Positions 25,906-34,644 of a stretch of DNA of 64,000 nt are shown in pieces. Every line of letters begins with the position of its first letter. Position 1 is the first letter of the stretch. Under the pieces are notes generated by a model. The model was not told the DNA's origin, did no database searches, and saw only the letters and a program-made list of their open reading frames with translations. The translations under genes were made by a program, and so were the position numbers. Source of the DNA: Okeania sp. KiyG1 (GTDB lineage Bacteria > Cyanobacteriota > Cyanobacteriia > Cyanobacteriales > Microcoleaceae); NCBI RefSeq assembly GCF_014132355.1, contig NZ_BLZO01000126.1:1-64000 (forward strand), in the 5' to 3' direction.

Positions 25906-26742
25906 ATGCAGTTTCAATCAGCCACAGAAATTATTCAAGCTTATCAGCAAAACAAAAATCTGACAGGTAGTAACCTACAAAATATAGATATCAGTCAAAT
26001 TGAACTATATCAAGTCAATCTGAGTCAAAGCAATTTACAACAGGCCAATCTAAATAATACAATCTTAATTGGAGCTAACTTGAGTGAAGCAAACTTAAGT
26101 GGAGCAAATCTCAAAGGCACCGATCTACGAGGAGCAAATCTTCAGGGAGCAAATTTGAGTGGAGCAGATTTAACTGATGCCTATCTTAATAGAGCTGAAC
26201 TACAAAGGGCTAATTTGACTAATGCTAATTTGGCAGGAGCTAAATTACAAGTAGCTTACTATAATAGCGAAACAATTTGGCCCGAAGGATTTGCTTATAA
26301 AAAATCAGGAGCAGTTGGACCAGGAGCTGATTTAAGTGGAGCTTTCTTAAATACAGCTTACCTCCGAGGAGCTGACCTTCAAGGGGCAAATCTTCGGGGT
26401 TCTTATCTGAGTGGCACTGACTTGACAGGTGCTAACTTGCAAGGTGCAGCTCTCAGTGGTTCTAATATGAAGGGAGTTTTTTTAGTAGGTGCTAATTTGC
26501 GTGATGCTCGACTCAATGGGGTAGAGTTAGAGGGAGCTGATTTACGAGCTGCTGATTTAACAGGGGCGAGTTTAGATAATATTCCTAGTATTGCTGGAGT
26601 TGATTTTACTTTGGTGCAGGGATTAAGTGACTCTACTAGAGCTATGTTATGTGGATATTCTGGCAAAGATTTGGGAACCTGGAATTCTTTTACTCGTACT
26701 AATACTAAGAGTAGTTTATTCTCTAATTTGACTGATATTTGA
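25906..26742 (+). CDS. Pentapeptide repeat protein
   Basis: The 278-residue protein is built of A(D/N)LXX pentapeptides from about residue 20 to 230 (GANLSEANLSGANLKGTDLR and so on), which fold as a right-handed quadrilateral beta-helix. A short non-repeat stretch (about 115-135, YYNSETIWPEGFAYKKSGAV) interrupts the helix, as in many cyanobacterial members. No signal peptide or membrane segment is seen, so it is probably cytosolic. Its function is unknown; such proteins are very common in cyanobacteria. Confidence 0.92.
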   Translation: MQFQSATEIIQAYQQNKNLTGSNLQNIDISQIELYQVNLSQSNLQQANLNNTILIGANLSEANLSGANLKGTDLRGANLQGANLSGADLTDAYLNRAELQRANLTNANLAGAKLQVAYYNSETIWPEGFAYKKSGAVGPGADLSGAFLNTAYLRGADLQGANLRGSYLSGTDLTGANLQGAALSGSNMKGVFLVGANLRDARLNGVELEGADLRAADLTGASLDNIPSIAGVDFTLVQGLSDSTRAMLCGYSGKDLGTWNSFTRTNTKSSLFSNLTDI

Positions 26743-26890
26743 CTGAGAATAATTTGTATCGCAGAAGAAAGAGGAAAGAAGGAAGAAGAAAAAATCTGGC
26801 TTTGTATGTGAGGTACAAGTATTAATATTCAAACTTCAGTAGTGCGAGTATCTTGCTCGCTAGTAGTTTACCTAAGTGAGATGAAATTCA

Positions 26891-27034
26891 CTATAAGTTT
26901 TTATATAATCTTGTTTTTGGCCAAAATTTTTTCATAAAATTAGTTTCAGGAGCGATCGCTACCTGGGAATTAGTATTTAATACTTGTTGTAACAAAGTTG
27001 TTCCGGAGCGCGGAGTACCGACTAATGAGTCAAT
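26891..27034 (-). pseudogene. Sulfotransferase N-terminal relic
   Basis: The minus-strand frame reads DSLVGTPRSGTTLLQQVLNT then QVAIAPETNFMKKFWP and stops. GTPRSGTTLL is the PAPS-binding loop of sulfotransferases. No start codon or catalytic remainder is present, so this is a dead fragment. It fills much of the 340-nt gap between the pentapeptide gene and the methyltransferase-HIT gene. Confidence 0.65.
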
Positions 27035-27083
27035 CCTCTTCATTTTAAAGGAGAGGTAATTCTAAATTCGCGCATTCTAAATT

Positions 27084-27983
27084 CTAAATTCTTGAATTCT
27101 TTGGCACAACAAATCTCATTCCTCCCTTGACTCCTAAGCTATCTTCCTGATACCGAGGAATGACATGAATATTTGTGTGCATCATTTTTTGTCCTCCGGC
27201 ACGATTAACATTTATCCCTACATTAAACCCATCCGGATTATACTTTTCCTGTAAAAGTTTCTGCACTTGATTTACCATTAACCAACATTCTAATTGTTCA
27301 TCTACAGGTAACTCAAAATAATTTGCTAGATGACGCTTTGGTATAACTAAAGTATGCCCTTTTGTAACTGGATAGCCATCAAGTATTGCATAAATTTTTG
27401 CTGACTCTGTAATTAATTGTAAATTTTTACGCGGGTTACAAAATAAGCAATTGTTTGTCGAATTTTTTTGCTGATTATAATGAATATATTCATATATTTC
27501 ACACAACTCATCTGTGTGGATAGATTTAAAAGGTAAGTTAACTAAACACTGATAAGTTGGTTTTTTGTGTATATAATGTTCTCGAAAACCCTCACGTTTC
27601 AAACCTCTTCTAACAGCATAATAAGCTTTACCTCCAGGTTTTAATAATTGTGAAACTTCCATCAAAACCTGAGTTTGTACTTGTTCAAATAAAACATTTA
27701 AAACATAAAAACAGAGAATAGTATCAAATTTTGCTTGGGGATATTTTGGAAAATAATAAGGGTCATAACCAGTGACTGAAAAGTTTTTTTGTAGTAGTAG
27801 TTTAACATCGTTTCCCAACCCACAGCCAAAGTCGAGAATTTTACCAACTAGCAGATTTTTATCTAGCAATAATTGAGCTGGAAATGAAATAAATTTACGT
27901 TCTTTAGCAGTAAGGTGGCTATATTGATTTAGTTGTTTATTGGTAAACAAGGAACTTTTGTGATGGATTAATGCAGAATACAA
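27084..27983 (-). CDS. Class I methyltransferase fused to a HIT-domain protein
   Basis: The protein has 299 residues. Residues about 25-150 are a SAM-dependent methyltransferase (motif I ILDFGCGLGND at 49-59, then a GYD acidic motif and LLKPGGKAYYAV). Residues about 175-290 are a HIT nucleotide hydrolase/transferase domain with a CxxC at 179-182 and VTKGHTLVIPKRHLANYFEL. The HIT active-site motif reads HTNIHVI (269-275): the middle position, normally the catalytic histidine of HxHxH, is Asn271. The domain may therefore bind nucleotides without hydrolysing them. The fusion is a continuous frame. Substrates are unknown. Confidence 0.85.
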   Translation of the reverse strand: MYSALIHHKSSLFTNKQLNQYSHLTAKERKFISFPAQLLLDKNLLVGKILDFGCGLGNDVKLLLQKNFSVTGYDPYYFPKYPQAKFDTILCFYVLNVLFEQVQTQVLMEVSQLLKPGGKAYYAVRRGLKREGFREHYIHKKPTYQCLVNLPFKSIHTDELCEIYEYIHYNQQKNSTNNCLFCNPRKNLQLITESAKIYAILDGYPVTKGHTLVIPKRHLANYFELPVDEQLECWLMVNQVQKLLQEKYNPDGFNVGINVNRAGGQKMMHTNIHVIPRYQEDSLGVKGGMRFVVPKNSRI

Positions 27984-28011
27984 TAATTGTAATTGGTAAT
28001 GGGTAATTTCA

Positions 28012-28067
28012 GTTATCAGTTATCAGTTATCAGTTATCAGTTATCAGTTATCAGTTATCAGTAAATT
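28012..28067. repeat. ATCAGTT heptamer array
   Basis: About eight tandem copies of TTATCAG lie just upstream of the methyltransferase-HIT gene. Shorter arrays of the same heptamer occur at 5150-5166 and, inverted, at 7127-7158. Confidence 0.85.
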
Positions 28068-28306
28068 TTGCAGCAAAAAGGTTTGAATGATGGAAAATGT
28101 TTAATTAATTTTGTGTAAGTTCTATGAATAATTGTCCTCAACTAAAAAATACAAATAACTTCTGAATGAATAAAAATTAATAACTAATTTTAATACTAAC
28201 TTATACAGCAGATTCCACTTTAATGGTATAAATTAATCGCGGGCAAGATGCCCGCACTTGTATTCATTTAATTGTTAATCTCTATACTTCTTTATGCGAG
28301 TAATTT

Positions 28307-28480
28307 GGAGGTTGTCAAAGGATTGCCACAACCCCTATTCCAAAAGCTTATTCTATTCACTTAAAGCATTTATTACTAATCTATTGCTTTACTATTCCTG
28401 TTAAATTTTTTGCTAAATTAAGTTGGTGGACTATTCCTGTGGCAGGTATTATTTATTAGTTTTGCTTTATTAGGAAACGA
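28307..28480 (+). pseudogene. Bestrophin-family channel relic
   Basis: The frame GGCQRIATTPIPKAYSIHLK then HLLLIYCFTIPVKFFAKLSW, WTIPVAGI matches the C-terminal membrane region of bacterial bestrophins (CERI.KTPIPLAY.IHL, LGWWT.PVV). It stops at 28459 and then continues one frame away as ISFALLGNDLP. The N-terminal two thirds are missing. The surrounding spacer 27984-29024 shows no intact gene. Confidence 0.65.
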
Positions 28481-28601
28481 TCTTCCTTCCTATAGATAAT
28501 ATTGGCACGAAAATGACAGAGCATATTTTAGAACTAATCAACTCTGGTTCCTTCAATAATTCTGAATTATGGCAAAGTTGGATAAGTTTATAGGAAATAA
28601 G

Positions 28602-28748
28602 TTATACCAAATTCAAGAAAGATTGTTACAGTAAAATATAGATGCTTAACGGAATTGAAAAATCTTCACTTTTTATTTCTTATACCTACCACCTACCACC
28701 TAACACCTTGAATCGCCAATGTAGCAATATTTTTTGAAAATGGTATTA
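28602..28748. mobile_element. MITE-B copy 2 (about 147 bp)
   Basis: TTATACCAAATTCAAGAAAG..TTGTTACA at the left is the imperfect inverse of TGTAGCAATATTTTTTGAAA..TGGTATTA at the right. The interior has ACCTACC tandem units. Confidence 0.6.
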
Positions 28749-29024
28749 GATGATTTATTTGTAGGGAACAAGGAACGAAGATTTAATTTTTACATTTGGA
28801 TAATAGTTAAAGACCAGAATCATTATTTTGCATAAAATGATGTAGCCATAACTACTAAAAACCTCATAAATAAAATTAACATAAATCGGAAACATCAGGA
28901 TTTTAGGCTGGAGAGAGTGAAGTAAAATATAATTAATAACTCCCATACCAACTTAATTTGTGATTGGTTTTAGGAGTCAGGCAAAAAACAGTATTTATTA
29001 TAGTTATTAATCACAGGTTAAGCC

Positions 29025-29747
29025 ATGACTAACATCGTAAAATCTTCTCTAAACAAAGAACAAACTACTACCTGGTTAAGAGGACTAATGACCGTTGCTT
29101 ATGCTGATGGAGAATTAGATGCTACAGAGAAAGATTTATTTGACCATTTTAGTCACGAAGAGTTTGCTTCTAAAATTGAAATATCAGAATTACAACCTAT
29201 TAATCCAGATGATTTAGCTAGGGTACTTGGAGAAAATCCTACCATAGCAGAAAATTTTATGAGAACTGCTGTGATGGTAGCTTTGGCAGATGGAATTTAT
29301 TCTATTACTGAAGATGACATACTTCATAGATATTGTGATGCTTTAGGACTAAAGGTTAAAGCTTTAGATGCACTGAGAAAAAATTTGGAAAAAGCTAAGG
29401 AACAAGCAAGAGAAGATGACTTAGACAGTTGGATTGAAGAAACTGAACATACTGGTACTTTCATTATTCCCCACGACCCCGAACATCATCAAACTGTACT
29501 TGCTCCCATTAAAGACTGGTTGGATGGATGGGATATCCATGACCCAAAAGTGGCTCACATGGTATGTAAGATGATTCCCCCTCAATGTCCATTTGAGCGA
29601 GATATTGTGATTTTTGGTAAGAAGGTAGCTCACATTCCAGCTATGTGCAAACTTAACCCACTGTACGACCAATTGGTTGGTATACGTTTCCGTGCTTTAT
29701 CTTATTTGGCAGATGAATGTCAGGAGGATATTTCTAAATATTGTTAG
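29025..29747 (+). CDS. TerB-like / Mo-dependent nitrogenase C-terminal domain protein
   Basis: The protein has 240 residues. Residues about 10-125 resemble a TerB-like helical domain (WLRGLMTVAYADGELDATEK, MVALADGIYSITEDD). Residues about 160-240 match the Mo-nitro_C domain, named for its presence in nitrogenase-associated proteins: LAPIKDWLDGWDIHDPKVAH, CPFERDIVIFGKKVAHIPAM, LCKLNPLY-like and SYLADECQEDISKYC, with conserved cysteines that could bind metal. The role is unknown; the name does not prove nitrogen fixation. It stands alone, after a spacer with relics. Confidence 0.82.
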   Translation: MTNIVKSSLNKEQTTTWLRGLMTVAYADGELDATEKDLFDHFSHEEFASKIEISELQPINPDDLARVLGENPTIAENFMRTAVMVALADGIYSITEDDILHRYCDALGLKVKALDALRKNLEKAKEQAREDDLDSWIEETEHTGTFIIPHDPEHHQTVLAPIKDWLDGWDIHDPKVAHMVCKMIPPQCPFERDIVIFGKKVAHIPAMCKLNPLYDQLVGIRFRALSYLADECQEDISKYC

Positions 29748-29997
29748 GGAGTAGGGAGTAGGGAGTAGGGAAGAGTTGAGGATTAGAAGTTAAGTTAGAA
29801 TGTCACATATTAATGACTTTTGAAAATGTCGGCTACTAATGATTTTTAAAGATTTAAAAATTTGGCAAAAAAGAATGGATATTGCTGAAAAATTCTACTT
29901 CCTGCACAAGAAACTCAGATGATTATTAGTCTTATTCTGTTCTTAGTTATCGTAAACCTTGGCTTTTGAGAAATCAAAAAATCAGGGTTTCCCCAAT

Positions 29998-31456
29998 TCT
30001 CATTGTGTGAAGCTAAAAAAAAACAGTGGTATATTGTCTTGCAACCCCAAAAAAATGGTGATACAACCTACATTCCGCACTTCAAGAGCGTAATATTAAA
30101 AGTAGTATATAAATTCGTAGCTTGGTAGGTATTTATACTATGCAAATCATCTCATTTTCGTCGATCAAATTCCGAGTAAAAAGTTTACGCATAAATACTT
30201 GCTTGATTTGTTACTCAATTACAGCACCTATGGTTTTCTCCCAAATTCTGTCTCCTGACTCCTGAGTTCTGACTCCTTCTTCGGTTGCTACATTTTGTTG
30301 TGCGGAATGTGGGATACAATATAAGCGTTAGGGGTTGTTCGCTCCTAAGCATGACTTTTTATTCAATACAAAGACAGCATTTGCGCTCAATGATTATATA
30401 TGAAGCGATCGCTCAACTGACAAACCAGCTCAGTTAAATCTCATTGTATGAAGCTCAAAAAAAATCGGTGATATATTGTGTTGCAACCCAAAAAAATTGC
30501 GATACAATATAAGCATTAGGGGTTGTTCGCCCCTACGCATGACTTTTTATTCAACGCAAGAACAGTATTTGCGATAAATGATTAATAGATATACAGAAGC
30601 GATCGCTAAACTGACAAACCAGCTCAGTTAAATCTCATTGTGTGAAGCTCAAAAAAAATCGGTGATATATTGTGTTGCATCTCCAAAAAAATTGCGATAC
30701 AATATAATCATTAGGAGTTGTTCGCCCCTACGCATGACTTTTTATTCAACGCAAAAACAGTATTTGCGATAAATGATTAATAGATATAGAGAAGCGATCG
30801 CTAAACTGACAAACCAGCTTAGTTAAATCTCATTGTGTGAAGCTAAAAAAAAATCGGTGATATATTGTGTTGCAACCCCAAAAAAATTGCGATACAATAT
30901 AAGCATTAGGGGTTGTTCGCCCCTACGCATGACTTTTTATTCAACGCAAAAACAGCATTTGCGATAAATGATTAATAGAGATAATGATTAATAGATATAC
31001 AGAAGCGATCGCTAAACTGACAAACCAGCTCAGTCAAATCTCATTGTGTGAAGCTAAAAAAAAAACGGTGATATATTGTGTTGCATCTCCAAAAAAATTG
31101 CGATACAATATAAGCATTAGGAGTTGTTCGCCCCTACGCATGACTTTTTATTCAACTAAAAAAGAGCAGCATAGCACTAAATAGATATATAGTCATTCTG
31201 AATAAGACTGGAAAACTTTTTTAGCTGAAACTCTTTCAAGACAAGAAACCCTTGTCTCAATCTTGACTGGAATGAGTATATATGAAACGATCACTCAACC
31301 GACAAATCAAAAAAACTCATTGTGTGAAGCTCAAAAAAATTGGTGGAATTTTGTGTTGCATCTCCAAAAAAATTGCGATAGGATGTAATCATTGGGAGTT
31401 GTTCGCCCCTACACATGACTTTTTATTCAACTAAAAAAGAGCAGCATTTCGGATAA
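29998..31456. repeat. Tandem array of about 195-bp repeats ending at the obgE start
   Basis: Units begin near 29998, 30405, 30600, 30794 and 31005, with a partial unit from 31284. Each carries GCGATCGCTAAACTGACAAA, TCTCATTGTGTGAAGCT, ATTGCGATACAATATAA, TTGTTCGCCCCTACGCATGA and GCGATAAATGATTAATAG. The last unit runs into the obgE start, so ATAAATATGCAATTT of the gene aligns with ATAAATGATTAATAG of the repeats. Unit 4 has a 17-bp inner duplication. Unit 1 is interrupted by MITE-C. Each unit can encode a 60-odd codon frame (MINRYTEAIAKLT...), probably fortuitous. Confidence 0.85.
30068..30312. mobile_element. MITE-C copy 1 (245 bp) with target duplication
   Basis: The terminal inverted repeats are CTACATTCCGCAC (30068-30080) and GTGCGGAATGTGG (30300-30312). 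GATACAAC at 30060-30067 and GATACAAT at 30313-30320 flank it as a 7-8 bp target duplication; intact repeat units carry one uninterrupted GATACAATATAA here. The interior has a GATCAAATTCCGAGT core shared with the inverted copy at 41480-41819. There is no reading frame. Confidence 0.8.
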
Positions 31457-31458
31457 AT

Positions 31459-32472
31459 ATGCAATTTATTGACCAAGCAGAAATTCAAGTAGAAGCTGGT
31501 AAAGGTGGCGACGGTATGGTTGCCTTTCGCCGAGAAAAATATGTGCCTGCCGGAGGCCCATCTGGTGGAAATGGTGGCCGTGGTGGCTCCGTGATTTTAG
31601 TGGCAGTTGAAAATCTTCAAACTTTGCTCGATTTTAGATTTCAACGTATTTTTAAAGCAGAAAATGGTAAGCGTGGCGGTCCAAAAAATATGACTGGCGC
31701 TTCAGGGAGCGATCGCTTAATTGAAGTGCCCCCTGGTACGATGATTTATGATGCGGAAACTGAGGAATTATTGGGAGATTTAGTTACACCGGGACAAAGT
31801 TTTTGTGTTGCAAAAGGTGGCAAAGGTGGGTTAGGAAATAAACATTTTCTCAGTAATAGTAACCGCGCTCCTGAATATGCTTTGCCTGGGTTGGAGGGTG
31901 AGACTCGAATGTTAAGATTGGAGTTGAAACTGTTAGCTGAAGTGGGAATTATTGGGTTACCAAATGCGGGAAAATCTACTTTAATTGCTGCTCTTTCTGC
32001 TGCTCGTCCGAAAATTGCTGATTATCCTTTTACTACTTTAGTTCCAAATTTAGGAGTTGTCAGAAAACCTACGGGAGATGGTACTGTTTTTGCTGATATT
32101 CCAGGATTAATAGAGGGTGCTTCTGCTGGTTTGGGTTTGGGGCATGAATTTTTAAGGCATATTGAACGGACTAAATTATTATTGCATTTGGTCGATATTA
32201 CAGATATTAATCCGGTGGAGAATTATCAGACTATTCAAAATGAGTTGAAAGTTTATGGGCGAAACTTGGAAGATAAAAAGCAAATTTTAGCTTTGAATAA
32301 GGTTGATGCTGTAGATTTAGAAAGTTCAGAAATTCAAGAGTTGATTAGTAGGTTTAGGGAGATTAATGAGGGAAAACTTTTCCTGATTTCTGCTGTTGCT
32401 GGTATTGGTTTGAAAGAGTTGATGGAAGAAGTTTGGCAGGTGTTGGAATTGGAAGAAAGTGTTATTCAATAA
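31459..32472 (+). CDS. obgE: GTPase ObgE/CgtA
   Basis: The 337-residue essential-type GTPase is involved in late 50S ribosome assembly and stress control. The glycine-rich Obg domain (1-157; [28 protein letters not shown]) is followed by the G domain with P-loop GLPNAGKS (166-173), switch [25 protein letters not shown] and SAVAG. There is no C-terminal OCT extension, as is usual in shorter cyanobacterial forms. It is intact. Its upstream region is a multi-copy repeat array that probably carries or multiplies its promoter. Confidence 0.95.
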   Translation: MQFIDQAEIQVEAGKGGDGMVAFRREKYVPAGGPSGGNGGRGGSVILVAVENLQTLLDFRFQRIFKAENGKRGGPKNMTGASGSDRLIEVPPGTMIYDAETEELLGDLVTPGQSFCVAKGGKGGLGNKHFLSNSNRAPEYALPGLEGETRMLRLELKLLAEVGIIGLPNAGKSTLIAALSAARPKIADYPFTTLVPNLGVVRKPTGDGTVFADIPGLIEGASAGLGLGHEFLRHIERTKLLLHLVDITDINPVENYQTIQNELKVYGRNLEDKKQILALNKVDAVDLESSEIQELISRFREINEGKLFLISAVAGIGLKELMEEVWQVLELEESVIQ

Positions 32473-32523
32473 TTAATAATTAACAATTAAGTGCCTATGC
32501 AAAATTAATTACATAAAGCCCTA

Positions 32524-32780
32524 ATTAATGTTGGGTTTCGCTTCTCTCAACCCAACCTACAAATTTTAATAACTGGGGGGAACAAGAATCATTAGCTGGT
32601 AAAAGTCCCCCAAAATTAGGGGATTTAGGAGGCGTGTGATGTAGCAAATGGGACTTATCAGATAGCCTCTTAATCCTTTGGTAATGTAGGTTGGGTAGAA
32701 CGGTAGTGAAACCCAACAATTTATCCGTCGGGTAAGCTGCGCTAACGTTGATTTTCTCAACCCAACCTACCATTTTAATA
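32524..32780. repeat. TAGGTTGGG / CCCAACCTA interspersed repeats
   Basis: GTTGGGTTTCGCT..CTCAACCCAACCTAC occurs near 32529, and the inverted pair GTAGGTTGGG (32687) and CAACCCAACCTACC (32759) near the end of the pilin gene. These are typical cyanobacterial palindromic spacer repeats. A CCCCCAAAATTAGGGG fragment lies between. The last arm overlaps the 3' end of the next gene. Confidence 0.7.
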
Positions 32781-33503
32781 GCAATATTTCCCCGTACTTT
32801 TCTCGGCCTTTTCATGATCTTGTCCTGTTCGCATAGCTCCAAGCAGAGTGGAAATAATCACGCATCTTTTGGGTTTGTCTTGGTTCTGGTGCTTTATAGC
32901 AATACGCCCTTTTGCTTGCAAGCTAGTTTGGGTACATTGATTAGTTGGGTTGTAAACTGGGCAACCTTTATAGTTAAAAAGGGCACGATAGATGGGGTCT
33001 GTTTTGTTTTTAGTAACTGTATTGGTATCGGGTTTAACTATCCGGAGAGTAGTTTCATAGTTGCCTTTGTCATTTGTCCCGTTGTCGTCTATCTCAATAC
33101 CAGGTTCTAGATATTTCCAACTTGAGGTTGGTAAGTCTTTGGGAGCGATCGCTGGTTTATGTAGCGCATATCTAATGACGGGTTGACCAAAAATATTGGT
33201 GGTTTCTTGGAAACTTGCTTGCCAAGCTGTTTTATCCCGCATAGCGTTGCGACGAGCTGTAAACATCGCTTGATATATTCTGTCAGTTGAGGTACGGAGA
33301 CGATAGTTGTTGGTGAAAGCTAGCCATCCAGGAGTAGCGATCGCTGCCAGAATACCCACAACCAAAACAATTAATGTTAATTCTGTGAGGCTATATCCTG
33401 CTTCTTTTTGTTTAAGTAATTTTTCTGATAATTTTTTTGCAGTAATTTTAATAATAGTTGATTTTACGGACTTTGATACTTTATTTGATACTTTTACGTT
33501 CAT
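32775..33503 (-). CDS. Type IV pilin-like / GspH-type pseudopilin
   Basis: The 242-residue prepilin-like protein has a long basic leader (about 36 residues) and then GYSLTELTLIVLVVGILAAI, a type III signal sequence cut by prepilin peptidase PilD after the Gly. The body is hydrophilic, with a cysteine pair. It is the last of five same-strand genes hpsA-hpsB-hpsC-pseudopilin-pseudopilin, but separated from the previous one by 535 nt with a terminator and a MITE, so it may have its own promoter. The end RTGQDHEKAEKSTGKYCY overlaps the TAGGTTGGG-type repeat, suggesting an altered C-terminus. Confidence 0.8.
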   Translation of the reverse strand: MNVKVSNKVSKSVKSTIIKITAKKLSEKLLKQKEAGYSLTELTLIVLVVGILAAIATPGWLAFTNNYRLRTSTDRIYQAMFTARRNAMRDKTAWQASFQETTNIFGQPVIRYALHKPAIAPKDLPTSSWKYLEPGIEIDDNGTNDKGNYETTLRIVKPDTNTVTKNKTDPIYRALFNYKGCPVYNPTNQCTQTSLQAKGRIAIKHQNQDKPKRCVIISTLLGAMRTGQDHEKAEKSTGKYCY

Positions 33504-33609
33504 TTAAACCCTAATTTCGTGTTTTATAGCAGTTTTCATTAACATAGAATACATAAATTTTAGCTTAAAAGCAGATGGCAGAAATCTTTTAGTCTACATG
33601 AGTGAAAAC

Positions 33610-33830
33610 CGTTATACAAATTTGGTAAATGTTTGTTACAAATGGTAGGGACGTTGCATACAACGTCCGTATGAAAGAAGGAACAGGGAAGAAGGAAGAA
33701 GAAATGAATATTTAAAAAAATGGGAAAACGATAGAAATAATAATCTAAAATGAATTGGAATAGCTATTTTTCAGCATATCCGGTCAACACCTACCTTTTT
33801 GTAGCATTCTTTTTTCAAATTGGTATTATA
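33610..33830. mobile_element. MITE-B copy 3
   Basis: The left end GTTATACAAATTTGGTAAAT with GTTTGTTACAAAT is matched by TAGCATTCTTTTTTCAAATT and GGTATTATA on the right. The interior contains a GGGACGTTGCATACAACGTCC palindrome near 33647-33668. Confidence 0.55.
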
Positions 33831-33967
33831 GGGTCAAATAGAGTAAGACATCTCCAAAAATCAAAAAGACAATCAATTATTATCCAGAAATTATCAATTG
33901 TTCTTCCCTATTCCCTATTCCCTCTTTTCTGGAGATGTCTAGTGATATTTTTTAGCACAAAAAATAT

Positions 33968-34002
33968 GCCCTGTCGTTAACCTGGAGTTAGTTTGACAGG
34001 GC
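33968..34002 (-). terminator. Rho-independent-type terminator (minus strand)
   Basis: GCCCTGTC (33968-33975) pairs with GACAGGGC (33995-34002). On the minus strand the stem is followed by ATATTTTTT. It ends the transcript of the pseudopilin genes that run from hpsA. Confidence 0.8.
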
Positions 34003-34038
34003 AGTTATTTTATGGTAATGCATCAGGCTAGAATTAGT

Positions 34039-34602
34039 TTATGGGCAATCAGCTCCTTCTGCTGTTCTCATTCCACCTAAAAGGGTTTGTACAATTACGC
34101 ATCGTTTGAGTCCATCATCTGGTGTGGAAACTGTGACTGCAAAGGGTAGAGTTTGTGTACTATCTACTTCATCTAGGTGTACTGCGCCTAGATAGTTAAA
34201 TCTAACTGAGTTGGTAGTATCACTGGTGACAAGTTTAATCATTCCTGCTTTTATTTCTCCATTAACATTTAATTCTTCTTGAGGTAAGTTTTCTATTTGT
34301 ACTTCTGGTATGACTGTAGGTGGGTCTCCAGTAGGAGTGAATGTAACAATTACATATTCCTTTTTCAACTTAGCCTCACTTTGTGCTTTCTGTAAAGCTT
34401 GCAATACTTGACTATTAACAGTACGAGTACGCTGTCTTGTGACAAAAGCATCCCAGGAAGGGGCGGCGATCGCCGATAAAATTCCGATTATTAGAACTAC
34501 TACTATTAACTCTATTAAACTAAATCCTGCATTAGAGCTAGTACGTTTAGTTGATAGTTGCTTGGAATAGGTACATAATAATTTTAATATTGTAAATTCC
34601 AT
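34039..34602 (-). CDS. GspH-type pseudopilin (HpsD-like position)
   Basis: The 187-residue protein has a prepilin signal AGFSLIELIVVVLIIGILSA after a 28-residue basic leader, then a GspH-like globular part with two cysteines near the end (CVIVQTLLGGMRTAEGADC). It follows hpsC by 42 nt on the same strand and is terminated at 33968. In Nostoc punctiforme the hps locus encodes several pseudopilins after HpsA that are needed for hormogonium polysaccharide export and gliding. The exact HpsD identity is inferred from position. Confidence 0.82.
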   Translation of the reverse strand: MEFTILKLLCTYSKQLSTKRTSSNAGFSLIELIVVVLIIGILSAIAAPSWDAFVTRQRTRTVNSQVLQALQKAQSEAKLKKEYVIVTFTPTGDPPTVIPEVQIENLPQEELNVNGEIKAGMIKLVTSDTTNSVRFNYLGAVHLDEVDSTQTLPFAVTVSTPDDGLKRCVIVQTLLGGMRTAEGADCP

Positions 34603-34644
34603 ATAATTTTCCTATTTTTACTATATTCGTATTTAGTTTTAAAT

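Noticed and set aside
28012-28067. Heptamer array as a CRISPR
   Set aside because: Units are contiguous 7-mers without spacers; no cas gene is in the window.
30984-31184. 66-codon frame MINRYTEAIAKLT... in the obgE upstream repeats
   Set aside because: It arises from the repeat unit and varies between units; no ribosome site or homology is seen. I left it as part of the repeat.
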